The translations under genes and the position numbers were made by a program. The notes under the pieces are model-generated. The model was not told the origin of the DNA. It saw only the letters and a program-made list of their open reading frames with translations, and made no database searches. This document shows, in pieces, positions 12,698 through 24,900 of a stretch of 60,000 nucleotides of DNA (the stretch's first letter is position 1; every line of letters begins with the position of its first letter). The DNA is from Hydractinia symbiolongicarpus (taxonomy: Eukaryota > Cnidaria > Hydrozoa > Anthoathecata > Hydractiniidae). The stretch lies in the NCBI RefSeq assembly GCF_029227915.1, contig NC_079880.1, forward strand, positions 9,081,501 to 9,141,500. The letters run 5' to 3'.

Positions 12698-13765
12698 TAT
12701 ACGAGTATTGCCATTGAACATGTGTTAGAACACTCGAGAAATTAGCGCTAATAGTCCTTACAAACAGCCACCACACGAGTAGAGATTGGCCATTCTTCAT
12801 GTATCCCCAGGAGAATTTTAGTTCAGAGGGTCTCCGACTCCGGCTGTCCCCGATAATTTAGTCACGTTAACTGGGCAACACAGTCCCAGTTTTTGCATGA
12901 TTTTCAACTTCTTAGTTGCCTTTACCAGCATATAAGCGATGTTATTTAGCTATAGACTTTATATTTGCTAAAAAAGAATATTGATATTTAATTCTTATTG
13001 TTATTACACACGAGTTTACAAACAACAAAACAAGAAGTGAAGGAAATATAAAAGTCTGCAAAAATAACGAAGTTGTTTTCTTTGTTGTCCTTACGTTATC
13101 CTATTTGTGTCCTGCTCATAATGCACAAACTACATCTTTCGTAAGAACTCCGGAAAACTTTGTCAAAAAGAAAACTATATTATTCACTTTCTTAACAACT
13201 CAAAATAAACAAAATTATCCCAGTAGATAATAAACTCTGTTATATAACCAGTGTAATATCAACAGGCTAATCTCTTCAGGATATCCGCGTTGAAATCACT
13301 TCACAAAGTTTCCCTAAAGAAGAACCACTTCCTATGTCAAATAATATGTATAAACACGCACAAAAATGGATGTAAGCAAGCACGTTCCCATACCGATTTT
13401 TTCTAGATAATTTATGTAATAGCTACAATGGTTGCTAGGAGTATTCTCCAGTACACCTACGAAGGTCGGGAAAATTAGGAAAAATGGTCGTGCTCACGTC
13501 AGCAACAATTAGCATGTTTTAGGAACATTGATTTAACCAAAAAATTAAGATTGTAGCTTTGTTTTGGCTTTTCTTTAGTTTTTGTTTTTTGTTTTTTGCT
13601 TGTAGTTTTCATACAGGTAGTTGCAATGTCAACTGTGCCGAAAGTTACTCAATTTGCTTGCCATTCAGGTAGTCAAAAAGTATTGTACTACAGTATTGTT
13701 ATAAAGAGACTAGTTGTTAGTCCATAAAAAAGACCACTATGATTTAGTTTGTCCGTTACATATTG

Positions 13766-15740
13766 CGATACACAGCTAAAACATTTTATAATCCCTTACA
13801 AGGGAGAAATTTGTATCAAGGGGAGCAGCTATTACAACATGGTAAAAATTTTAGTCTACTCAATATGTTTATCAAACAACGAGAAATATTGACTAAACGT
13901 TTTCCTGACTCTACCAGTACCACATACTCTCTGGCGCCTTGTGTCTCCTTTTGTGGTCGATTTCAACATATTCCCACCTCCCTTTTTCTTAACCACCGTT
14001 TATTCTACCCCTCCCCTTTCCTTCTTTTAGGGATCGAAGGATACGTATGCTATTAAATTAAGCCGGAATAAAAACCTTTTCCCTAAGAATCTTAAAATCA
14101 TAAATCTTGAATAATTTTAGTTACTTATAGAGGGTTTTAAAGAGAATTCGTTGTTTAATCAAATTAGCTATTTTTATTTTTTTCAGAATATTTGAATTTC
14201 ATTGACTTTATCAATATTGATAGAGCTTTGTACAATAGCTTCAGCCTGTGGATACTTCAGAGTGTCAAATTTTATTTTTGTAAAATCACTTTTTGTTTTT
14301 GTTTTGTCATTGTTTTTGTCAGAAAATCAGAAATAAAAAATTTGTTCACATGTGTTTGTGCCCAAAAGAAAGTGTTTCACAAGTAGAACTATTGACCTGA
14401 TTTGTTTTGACTTTGGAGAATTTTTTCCACAGTAGTACGTGTTTTTATCTGAGCAAAAAAGCGTTCTAAATCTTTCTTCAGCACCGTATTGTTAGACAAC
14501 AGACTGAATAATTATTATTGCGTGTGCTTAACATTTCCTTGATGTAAAAAATGTTTAGCGACAATAAGGTTTTCGTTACAGACATTTCTTCAACAGGCCA
14601 TTTAATAGTTACGTAACACACAAATTCCCTATTTTTTACCACCTTTTTACCACCCTTGTAACACATCGTAACACATCTAGTACCACTTACCCGCCCTCCC
14701 CACATTGGTATGTAAAATTTAGAATCTTAAGATGTTAATTATTTCCTATAGTACCAAAAAACTTTATGTAACGAGTAATCATGCAAACTAGTGTTGTAAT
14801 ATGACAATAAGATATAACAGACCATTTATTTAGTACAGAAAATGAAATTTTTGGTACTTTCGCGTAAGTCCAGAGGCAAGAAACAAATTCAAGATGTTAA
14901 TCATACACTAAAAATAACTAAAAATTTCCGTAAAAATTATCTGTTATATAACCAGAAAACTTTTTGTTTTTTGAAGAAAGATTTTTGTTTGCACTTAGTT
15001 TTGACAGTCCCGTAGTACTTTTGTGTCGATTAATTTTTGCGCATGGAAGGTTTTATAGGATGTGTGTAAAATTATTTTTGTGAAAAAACGCAAATTAACA
15101 GCGCAAAACTTTTATATAATATAATCGCTGAATAGTGGTAGCAACAAAAGGAAGTCTTAAAGATGTTTTTAATTAACAATTTTTTTTATTTCTGAGTGGA
15201 TTGAATTGTGCATATTTTGCCAAACTTTGCAAAACTTCTAAATTTAACTCGCGCTAAAATGCATCCTTCGTAGGTAGTTTGTTTTTGTTCCATACACGTC
15301 CGCATAACAAAAAAATTATAGAAACTTTGTAACAAATTAACAAGATTTTAAAAATTTGGGAAAACAGGAAAATATGAACTTTTCAAAATAGGGTACCGAT
15401 GAAAGAAGGCGTTTTGTAATTTACCAAACTTGCATGAAATCCGTTCACATCTAGTGCGCATGCGCGTACTTTCCAGAATATCAAAACACAGAGTACAAAT
15501 GTAAGGCCTTATCCAGGATAACTCGAAAATTTGAGGAAAAATACCTTGGTAAAATCAATTTGAAAGAAATTTTAATTTTATTATAATAACTTAAAAATTT
15601 AACAATGGATGAGTGCTGTTTCTTTTTATAAATTTTCTCGCTCATGCTTTCAAACCACAACTTAAACCCAACGAGTACACTTTTTTTTCATAACGGACAA
15701 GGGTGCTTGTGTTATATTGAACAGCGGATATGACATCATC
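13766..15740. other. Gene-free stretch upstream of the RRM gene
   Basis: No supportable gene. The ORF at 13763-14056 (97 codons) starts at the edge of the duplication, uses a non-ATG start and has no recognisable domain. The rest is AT-rich with T- and A-runs. The right end leads into the promoter of the gene starting at 15832. Confidence 0.4.
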
Positions 15741-15748
15741 CGAAACGG

Positions 15749-15756
15749 TATATAAA
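15749..15756 (+). promoter_or_regulatory. TATA box of the RRM gene
   Basis: TATATAAA lies about 80 bp upstream of the ATG at 15832, and a CRE-like TGACATCA lies about 18 bp upstream of it. The spacing fits a transcription start near 15780 and a 5' UTR of about 50 bases. It is positional evidence only. Confidence 0.5.
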
Positions 15757-15831
15757 TCAACACCGTTTCAAATCAAGGAACAAATTACAATTTTTAGTTC
15801 GTTAAAAGAGGTATCACAAAGAGTAAAAAAG

Positions 15832-18800
15832 ATGGTGCAAGAGGGAAAGGTAAATCTATGTTTTTTTATTGTGAATATGTCATTATTAACCTGATCTTTC
15901 TTCTTCTAACCTAAATTGTTACACCTTACGAAGCAAGATGTTGTAGCAGCAAGATTTTCTGCTTAAGTCGAGTGTCATATCAAGTAACTAACACTTTTGC
16001 TTCCCTGGAATCGATTTTACCTTGGATTTAGCCAAAATGTTCCAAACCAAAAAACTGCTCGGATAGGCGCGATTTTGCCTTAATTATTTTTTGTTTTTTG
16101 AGCTATTTTTTGTTTTTAATTGGGTCTTTTTACGTGCTGTAGAAATATGGCTGAGTCCGGGAAAAACAGATATTTAATAATATACGTTTTTCCCAGTGCT
16201 TATCTCTAAAACAAAATTTCGTGGTTAAAAATCCATGTGCGATGAACTTTATTTCAAGTATTTTACTTCTTAAAAAATATTTGATTTCTGTTACGGCAGT
16301 ATTTCCTACTGATGTTGTCATCAACTCGTGGACGTTTTTTTTCTGCAGAAACTCTCATCATGGCAGTTTGGAGTTTCGATGTCAAAAATCTTGACCACAG
16401 GGTAGAAAAACCGGTAGTTGAAGAGCCAAGTCAAATATTATTCCAAGTGACTGGTCAATCACTTTTTTGTTGTAAACAAATCGACCTGTCTGCTGCGTGT
16501 TGGCAAGCACAGACTGTAATTTCCTAGCATAAATACAAAAACATGCCAACCCGTATGAATAAATAATACTTTGCATAAGATCTTAGTCGGTCAAAACTTA
16601 AAACATGCCAGACTTTAGCCTCAGTATGAGAAGAGAGAAGAAGAACCAAAAGTCAACTTTAAACCTCTTTTGCAGGGCTTGCTATCCCTTTTTGACACGA
16701 AAACAAGATGACCGCCTTAGCTCCTAAGCATTTTTAAACAACCATTAGCTACTGATATGTTGTGAAAATATAAGAGCTACTTGATTGAAAAAGTTGGATA
16801 TTTCTGCAACAAGATTTTTCAAACAAATGTTGTTGTTGTTTCGTAACTTTTTTTTTCAAACAACAGAATTATTAGTGGTTTGCTACAAGCACCAAACTTT
16901 CGCACGGAAGAGTTTTTGTTTTTAAACATTACACAGAAAGCCCCCTCTGATGATTAGGCTACCTTTATACTAAGCATAGTTTGATACATAAACTGAAATG
17001 TTGATTTAGAAAAACATTTGAATCCATGTAAACACAAGGAACATTAATATTAACATGAATTTTATATAAAAAGAGACAAACATCCAACATCGTTGTGTTC
17101 TGCAACCATTACCGCCCATTAAAAGGAGGCGTAAACGCAATAAGTGCAGGAAAAACAAAAAAAAATATTATAAAACATATAGGCTGTTATATCTCATACT
17201 TGTTCACAAAAATTGTGAGCAATGCCGTTCTCAGTGCTTCTTTTTGCTTTTTGACATTTGGCAAGTGCGAGAGAATATGAAGAAGCAATGTGGTTGTGGT
17301 TGGCCTAACGGTTGCTTATATTTGCGGGAGAGAAAACAATAGTGGTGTAAAGAAAAATTCACCATCTCCGGATAAACAAGATTAAAAGACCTGAGGGGAA
17401 AATAAGATATTGGAAATAACAAAGGAGATGTACTCTTTATTCTATTCCTGAAATTTAATCTTTCCAGCTTTCAGTCCTAAGCAGGACGTAGTAACGCCAT
17501 TGTGCAGACAATACAATTTAAACTATTGACGTCATTTTATCCAATGCTGTTCCCAATGCGGTTGTATTACAAAGCATTAAACAGTGGACTAGGCACGAAA
17601 TGTACGCATTATGACTTGCAATTACGTTATCCATCGTTTCCATCCTGCTCAATACGTTATCACGGAAATATTAGAACGCTTAAGGAAATACTTAATAAAA
17701 CACTGGGAGTTAATAAGTAATTTTTTATCGAACGTTGACACAACAAAATATATTGAGTAAGAATACACATGTAGCAACAGATCTTCCAATAATTGTATGC
17801 TTTTTTACATTTCTGCTAACATGGGATAATTCAATATAAATTGGTGAATATATTGAACCTTGCTTACTTTGGACACACAACGTGTATGAAGATTAGGCAA
17901 GTCGCGTGAAGGAAGCACGTTTCAACCGTAACAACCAACTTTGTTTCCAGGACTTCTCTTTCTTTAATGAGATTTGAAACACCAATGACGTAGCCTTTAA
18001 AGTTTGCAAAGTGTGCTTTTTTCAATCTTTTACTGAAGATGGCTTTTTTTGCCACGATTTTCTGTTGTTGGAGTGAGAGGGGCGCACCTAAGATTGAAAT
18101 CTAACTTGAATACCTAATCATCATCAAAAGCCTCCGACTAGCATGGAGATAAATAAAACCATCTATTAAGTAGGCGAGGGAAGATTGGGCCCTATCATAT
18201 TACGAAACCATAACTAATTTGTTACTTGGTACTTTGCGTAAAACAAAGTCCCTAAGATAATTATTTTCGTAAAAAAAATTCAAGTTTAAGAATTGAGGTT
18301 CCGTGTCTTTTTTTGCAAGGATAATATACTATGAGATCACATACGCAAGAATTTAAATGAGTTGCAGAAGCCTTTGCATGAAGTGCAACTCACTTCGATT
18401 TTGGACTTCTCTCGTAGGTCTCTTCTCATGGTAGTGTACAATATTATATACCGCCTCAATTTTAGATACATCCTTTTACGTTTTTACGTAAATTACGGTC
18501 AAGCTAATTAACCTGTTAACGAGGCATAATTAGTGTTGCTCATACAACCGGATGGCAATTGATTTGAAAGTGTTATATCCGTAATCTTGTACAAAACATG
18601 TTTAGTTAATTTTCGCTCTGATGAGACTTGTATGTTTTGATCTAGATACGTCGGGCATCTATTTGTCATATTCCTGGATTCGTTGAAGTAACAGAGGTAA
18701 ATACAATGAATACAGTGAAACGAGAAACTGCTTCCAAGTTTGAAGGTAGGTAAATTTTTTAGGTGTTTCTTGAACGTTTTACGAGTTAATATACAACTTA

Positions 18801-20287
18801 GTTCCCAGGTTATTAACGATAAATTTTAACAGTATGTATGTAACAATAGCACTTGATATGAATCAACGTAGCTGTGGGTACAAAGTTGACAATGGGTGTA
18901 TGTGAACAAACATTTTCAACTTCGTCACCAGGGCATTTTAGGTTTTTATATAGGGGTTGCAAACATTTTATAAATAACCACCCAGTTCAGTGCAAATGTG
19001 AAAATACTTTCTCTGAGAACTTGCGCGTTATACCTTGGGACTGGTTTTGTGAAAAGATACTGCAAATTTTGCCTATAAAGAGTAATTTCATTCTCACTCT
19101 GAGCTCTTTGTTTTATAAGGACGCTGGAAAACAAAAACTTTGGAATCAAGCTTTAATTCAACGTCTATTTAAGATTGGTATTTATTACTTTTATTATCAT
19201 TTTCTTTTAACGGAAACAATTCCCTTCTCGAACAAACGAAAAGAGCTTTGTAGGTTAGGATAATGTCTACAAAAAATTGCAAAAAAAAGGGGTTGGGACG
19301 AGTGTAATTTATTTTAAAAATTAATATTTTAATCCACCCATGAGTATTAGCAAGGCACAACATTTGATTTACACAAATTATACTCTACCGTCATGATCGG
19401 AGATGGTTGATCTTTTCTCTACATCGCGTCCATTACCCTTAGAATAAGAAGTTATAGGCAAAGAAAAAGCAATTGATTTTAATTGCTTTATTTTCAGGTA
19501 TCACGTTGAACATACAAAACTTAGACGATGATATAAGTGAGGAGAATTTACGAGATGAGTTCGCCAAATTTGGTCCTATTGTTTGTTGCAGTGTGTGTGC
19601 AGAGAAATCGACTAAAAAAATGCGCTGTGGCACAGTATCGTTTCTTTCACCAGCTGATGCCGCCAATGCTATTGCTTGCATGAACGGATGCGTCATTCTG
19701 AAGAATACTTTGTTCGTGACGTTAGCGTCAATAAAAGCCGCCCGTCGCAGACCTTCGCCGACACCGTACATTCAAAGATTGAACACTCTGTCATTGGTAA
19801 GAATGTCTGGTTATTTATAATTCATGCACGTGATTCTGGTTCTCTGTTTGATTGCTTTTTTGTTTATTATTGTTTTCTGTTGTTTTTTGTTGTTGTTGTT
19901 TTGTTATTTGTTCTTTATAAATAGCACAGGGATGGGATGGTTTCATAATTTTAATTTGTTATATCATATAAAATTACTTTTTTTGATTGGAGTAATAATT
20001 ATTTTGTTAAAAGTCTTCCAACTGACTACTTCGTGCTAAAATAGACTAATTAAATGCTGATGAAATGTGTATGACGAAAATCATTCACTCTTTCCTTCCT
20101 TTAGTGCCAACAACCACACCGTTATCCACGCGATTCCAGCGCATTCTCAGCCAGCGAAGTTCTATTCAACGCTCGCACACGAAAGACGAGCTGTCCGAGC
20201 ATCATAGCATCGGAGAAAAGCATATCGACTGGTAATAATTTGATTGAATTCAAACGAAAAGTATCGAGAACGCACACGACTCGATAA
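15832..20287 (+). CDS. Single-RRM protein resembling RRM4 of cytoplasmic poly(A)-binding protein
   Basis: Four exons join in phase: 15832-15849, 18646-18745, 19498-19796 and 20105-20287 (TAA), giving 199 residues. Residues about 41-117 form one RRM: RNP2 is LNIQNL, followed by DDDISEENLRDEFAKFG, which closely parallels the fourth RRM of PABPC proteins, as does the exit LFVTLASIKAARRR. A PABPC protein is about 630 residues with four RRMs and a MLLE domain; here only one RRM is seen, with a Ser/Arg-rich tail. The RNP1 position reads RCGTVSFL, so the usual aromatic residues that stack on RNA are largely lost. It may bind RNA weakly or act through protein contacts. The start rests on a six-codon first exon and a TATA box 80 bp upstream; exon 3 is certain, exon 1 less so. 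Confidence 0.7.
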
Positions 20288-20705
20288 TTTGTGAACGTAT
20301 TTGTTTTGTTGTAAAAACGAAAAATTTGTATATTTATATCTTGTATATGTTTATTTTGTATTGAGAAAATTTTGAAACAACGTTGTAAAAAAAAAACACT
20401 TTTTTTTTATAACTCTGCTAGTTTACAGTTTTTCTTTCTTTTTCCTTAACACTATACTTCAAGTGCCTTAAACCTGTTTTTCGTCAAGGCGATAGTCACA
20501 GTTCTCAGAGTTTAAACCGGCGTTCAATATACTCAATTTCCACAACATTGAAGATGTCAGTACTTTCTGTGTTTTTATTGGCTGTTATCAAAATGGTTTG
20601 TTTGCAATCACTTGGAAATTGACTCGCCTTAACTTCTAAAGCTTTCAAAATGCAAACGTCGCAGTCAGAAAAATCTCCACCGCGCATGCCAAGATACTAC
20701 ACGAC
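20288..20705. other. Downstream flank of the RRM gene
   Basis: AT-rich sequence with poly-A and poly-T runs near 20388-20410 that probably includes the 3' UTR. No canonical AATAAA was seen close to the stop. No other gene is visible. Confidence 0.4.
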
Positions 20706-20709
20706 TTAA

Positions 20710-20877
20710 GGCTAGTTCCCATTCGACTGCATTTTCAGCTATAGCGCAAAAAGCTCACGAGCTCTTTAGTTAGCGCGTGCGCACAAAGATAAAATCGCTA
20801 ATTTTGTCAAAGTTCACATGCACTAAATGAAAAGCTCGCAAGCCTGTTGCGCTATAGCGGAAAATGGAAACGAGCCT
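20710..20877. mobile_element. TTAA-flanked MITE
   Basis: A 168-bp element flanked by TTAA on both sides (20706-20709 and 20878-20881). Its ends are imperfect inverted repeats: GGCTAGTTCCCATT at the left and the complement of GGAAACGAGCC at the right. A longer inner pair is built on CTATAGCGCAA. It has no coding capacity. TTAA target duplications are known for Kolobok and piggyBac families; the ends do not settle which one. Confidence 0.7.
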
Positions 20878-21129
20878 TTAATGGAAGGTGGCATTTATGG
20901 TTTTCTAAAATTACAACTGCGGCCAAGAACACCTTATGGAAAGTGCATTTATAGTTTTTTAAATTAAACCATCAGATCAATCAGATCAAGCCTTTTACCT
21001 CCATCAGATTGTGTTCCAGTAATTCAACAGTTACTCACTCAGGACCTCCTATGTTTTAATCAACAATCTGATCCCTCCGTTTATTAAACACAACCTCAAG
21101 ATCTAAGTCTAATCATTGACAAATGTGAC

Positions 21130-21560
21130 AGAGATCTTTATTTCACAAATGTGGATAGTCTAGTGAACTAAGCTTTTTCGACGATATCAAATTCAGTCTC
21201 TCTGAAACGAAAGATTAGACGTCGACAAATATCAGAACAAATCCCTAAATTCGAGTTCACGTCATAACAAACCTTAATTAACAATCAACCAATGAGCACA
21301 AATTCAGCGTGGTCACATGTTACCCTCCTGAATAATACAAGAATTAATTATATTTGTTCGGATGAGTGAGGTTATTCACGCTCAAAACCAAGCATTTTTC
21401 GATATTGTCCACGTGATCAAAGAACAATAGAATTAACAGATCAACAAGTGCGGTCAGCATTCTGACCACAGAAAAATTGTTTGAGACCTAACGTAATTGT
21501 TTTCCAACTTAACTATTCTGATTTCCTGGTGGTAAGAAATGCTAGGCCTCCTGGTTAAAA
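21130..21560. repeat. Dispersed repeat family B, copy 2 (diverged)
   Basis: Related in order and content to 1900-2690, with a 'tcagcattctgaccaca' block and a 'cctaacgtaattgtttt' block matching blocks there at low identity. Limits are uncertain. No ORF of interest. Confidence 0.4.
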
Positions 21561-21979
21561 TGTGAAAGGTTTTCAGATCGTTTAGAAAATGTCTAGTACT
21601 AAAGAGCAAGTATCGTTCAGTCGTGACAGAAAATCAAATCCAAGTGACATATATTTTTCAGTTTGTGTAATTTTTTAGTTTTCTCCTTTTTCTGCCCTTC
21701 TGTTTTGTCTAGTGAAAACTTTTATGTATTTTCGTCTTTTCTTAATATGAATCTTTCATAATTTTACATAAAGAGTATCTCTGTTCATTCTTTTCTTCTT
21801 AAATAACCTTTTTTCTCCTGTAAGTTCGGGAAACTCACTATTAAAATGTCGTTTATGACGACAGGGCTACCAGCTTACAGTTTGCGAATCGCGTTGGGCA
21901 TCAGGACAACATTATTGGTTAGCACCTTTCCTAGACGAGCATTCCAGATGATTCTGGGAACTGTAATCATCCCACGTGA

Positions 21980-24900
21980 TCAACACCAACAGCCTTCTTG
22001 AGAGGACGTACTATCTTCTTCTCTGGACGAAGGTAAAGGAACAGTTATCGGTTTCACTTCAACAGTCAATGTTTTCTTTGGAGCTGCCAAAGCTTTTGCA
22101 ACTACTGTCTGAAACATCTAAATAACAAAAAGGAAAAAATGTGTCACTAAAGGTGGACCTGTTAATTGATGATTTGACATTCAGCTTCAAATTCTACAAA
22201 ATATGTATTGGTAACTTGATTTGCGCTTGTCTTAGAGCATGATTAGGGATAATCGTCTCGCTAGGCGTTGTTTCGTTCTAGGTTGAATATATCTACATTA
22301 ATATTCACCCCTCCAATCGTCAAAAGATGGGATGCATAAATGATTCCACAAAAGTTGTAGCAAGTTCTTTTGCTAGCTATATGGTGCTGAGGCTAAAACA
22401 TATTGATTTTTTAAAAAAATGCTACGGTACATTCTAGTGGCAATCGATGAAATAGAGGTGTTGTTATAAAATCTCAACACGCTTATCCGATTGTTTTCTG
22501 CAAATATTGAAATAAAATGAATAAAACAGATTACCTTTTTCACATTGTAGCCTGATTTTGCGCTTGTTTCGATGAACAAAACATCAAGCTCCTTCGCTTT
22601 TTCTTCTCCGTTTTTCGTCGAGATAATTCTATTTATATTTGCAAGAAAATATCATAACACACAGGATGAAGGAATAAGAAAGAAATTAACTGTAGTTGGA
22701 TATTCTTTTAGACTTTTTACCAAAAACACATATATAAAAACTGGTGGATAGTGAGGCAAATGTAAAAAAAAAAATGTGCCAACATATTATCCAGTTGAAA
22801 TCCTGTATAACCGGCCCATTAGGGAGAGAAAAATACTTACCAAATCTTTTTTAACGGCAATATAAAAAAAATCTCAAATAAATTTTATACCCTACCTGTC
22901 ATGGATCAGATCAATTTTGTTCGCCACCAAAATAATAGTAACAGCGTTTCCGCGCTCTGTACGGACCGATTCTGTCCATTTTTCAACTTTATCAAATGAA
23001 ATTTTATCTAAGGAAGAAGAATCTAGTCAAATCAAAACGAAATAAAATCTTTAGTTCTTGTAATTGTCATAGTTCAACACAATCTCGTCCTCAGGACATC
23101 TTGCATCATATTTTATATAAGGATGGCTCGTATCGCCAACTGATGTCAAAAGAGATATAAGATGGACTCGGAACAAGGTTGTGCTCAATATTAATACAAT
23201 CAATTCATTCTTATCATCTGGTTTATCTAGGTTTCTTTAGCTATATGATTTGTTACGCAAGCGATAATAGAAAAACTGTATTCTGCCGTCCATTGCACCA
23301 CAAAAAAATTTTGGATGACACCCTCCTCCGACGTTTGTGCGTGGACCCTCGTAATACAAGACAAACCTGAGACATCGTAGACAATAAGCGCAATAGAGGA
23401 GTCACGTATGTAAGCAGGTGTTAAACTTTGAAAGCGTTCTTGTCCGGCTGTATCCCAAATTTGTAGACGCACCTAAATAAATATAAAAACACAAATTTTA
23501 AAGAGTCTGTTTCAAAAACTTAGGAACCTGGATAAGATATTTCGTTAATTTAGGCTTTTAAGATCTCAGTGATAGGAACACTTAATTTAAGTTTTCAGGA
23601 ATAGGTATTGAGACGTTATCCTTACAAGCAATAGGTTTGGCCACAAAATTAATCCTTGCGCTCCCTTTATAAGTAAATATAAGTAAATATAAGTGAATAT
23701 AAGTAAATATAAGTGAATATAAGTAAATATAAGTAAATATAAGTAAATATAAGTGAATATAAGTAAAAAGTGAGTATAAGTGAATATAAGTAAATATAAG
23801 TGAATATAAGTAAATATAAGTGAATATAAGTAAAAAGTGAGTATAAGTGAATATAAGTTAATATAAGTAAATATAAGTAAATATAAGTGAATATAAGTAA
23901 ATGTAAGTAAATATAAGTAAATATAAGTAAAAAGTGAGTATAAGTGAATATAAGTTAATATAAGTGAATATAAGTGAATATAAGTGAATATAAGTAAATA
24001 TAAGTGAATATAAGTAAATATAAGTGAATATAAGTAAATATAAGTGAATATAAGTAAATATAAGTAAATATAAGTAAATATAAGTAAAAAGTGAGTATAA
24101 GTGAATATAAGTTAATATAAGTAAATATAAGTAAATATAAGTGAATATAAGTAAATGTAAGTAAATATAAGTAAATATAAGTGAATATAAGTAAATGTAA
24201 GTAAATATAAGTAAATATAAGTGAATATAAGTAAATGTAAGTAAATATAAGTAAAAAGTGAGTATAAGTGAATATAAGTTAATATAAGTGAATATAAGTG
24301 AATATAAGTGAATATAAGTTAATATAAGTGAATATAAGTAAAAAGTGAGTATAAGTGAATATAAGTGAATATAAGTAAATATAAGTAAATATAAGTAAAT
24401 ATAAGTGAATATAAGTAAATGTAAGTAAATATAAGTAAAAAGTGAGTATAAGTGAATATAAGTTAATATAAGTGAATATAAGTGAATATAAGTAAATATA
24501 AGTGAATATAAGTAAATATAAGTGAATATAAGTAAATATAAGTAAATATAAGTGAATATAAGTAAAAAGTGAATATAAGTGAATATAAGTTAATATAAGT
24601 AAATATAAGTAAATATAAGTAAATATAAGTGAATATAAGTAAATGTAAGTAAATATAAGTAAAAAGTGAGTATAAGTGAATATAAGTGAATATAAGTTAA
24701 TATAAGTAAATATAAGTAAATATAAGTAAATATAAGTGAATATAAGTAAATATAAGTAAATATAAGTAAATATAAGTAAATATAAGTGAATATAAGTGAA
24801 TATAAGTAAATATAAGTAAATATAAGTGAATATAAGTTAATATAAGTAAATATAAGTAAATATAAGTAAATATAAGTAAATATAAGTGAATATAAGTAAA

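Larger units (their letters stand above)
10887..13765. repeat. 2.8-kb tandem duplication, copy 2
   Basis: Second copy of 8071-10886, about 2879 bp. It has an extra block of about 55 bp near 12212-12268 (with CTCCTTGATGTGAGTTCAC) that is missing from copy 1, plus other small indels. It ends at TCCGTTACATATTG (13765), after which the sequence becomes unique. The higher divergence from copy 1 than seen in the 33-40 kb duplication indicates an older event. Confidence 0.85.

Noticed and set aside
16312-16527. 71-codon plus-strand ORF with a TTCTGCAG acceptor, possible exon of the RRM gene
   Set aside because: Joined to exon 1 in phase it hits a stop within 20 codons, and exons 1 and 2 already join without it. 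It may be an alternative exon but nothing supports it.
18874-19263. 129-codon plus-strand ORF between RRM-gene exons 2 and 3
   Set aside because: Non-ATG start, no domain, composition like intron DNA, and it would break the phase of the gene model.
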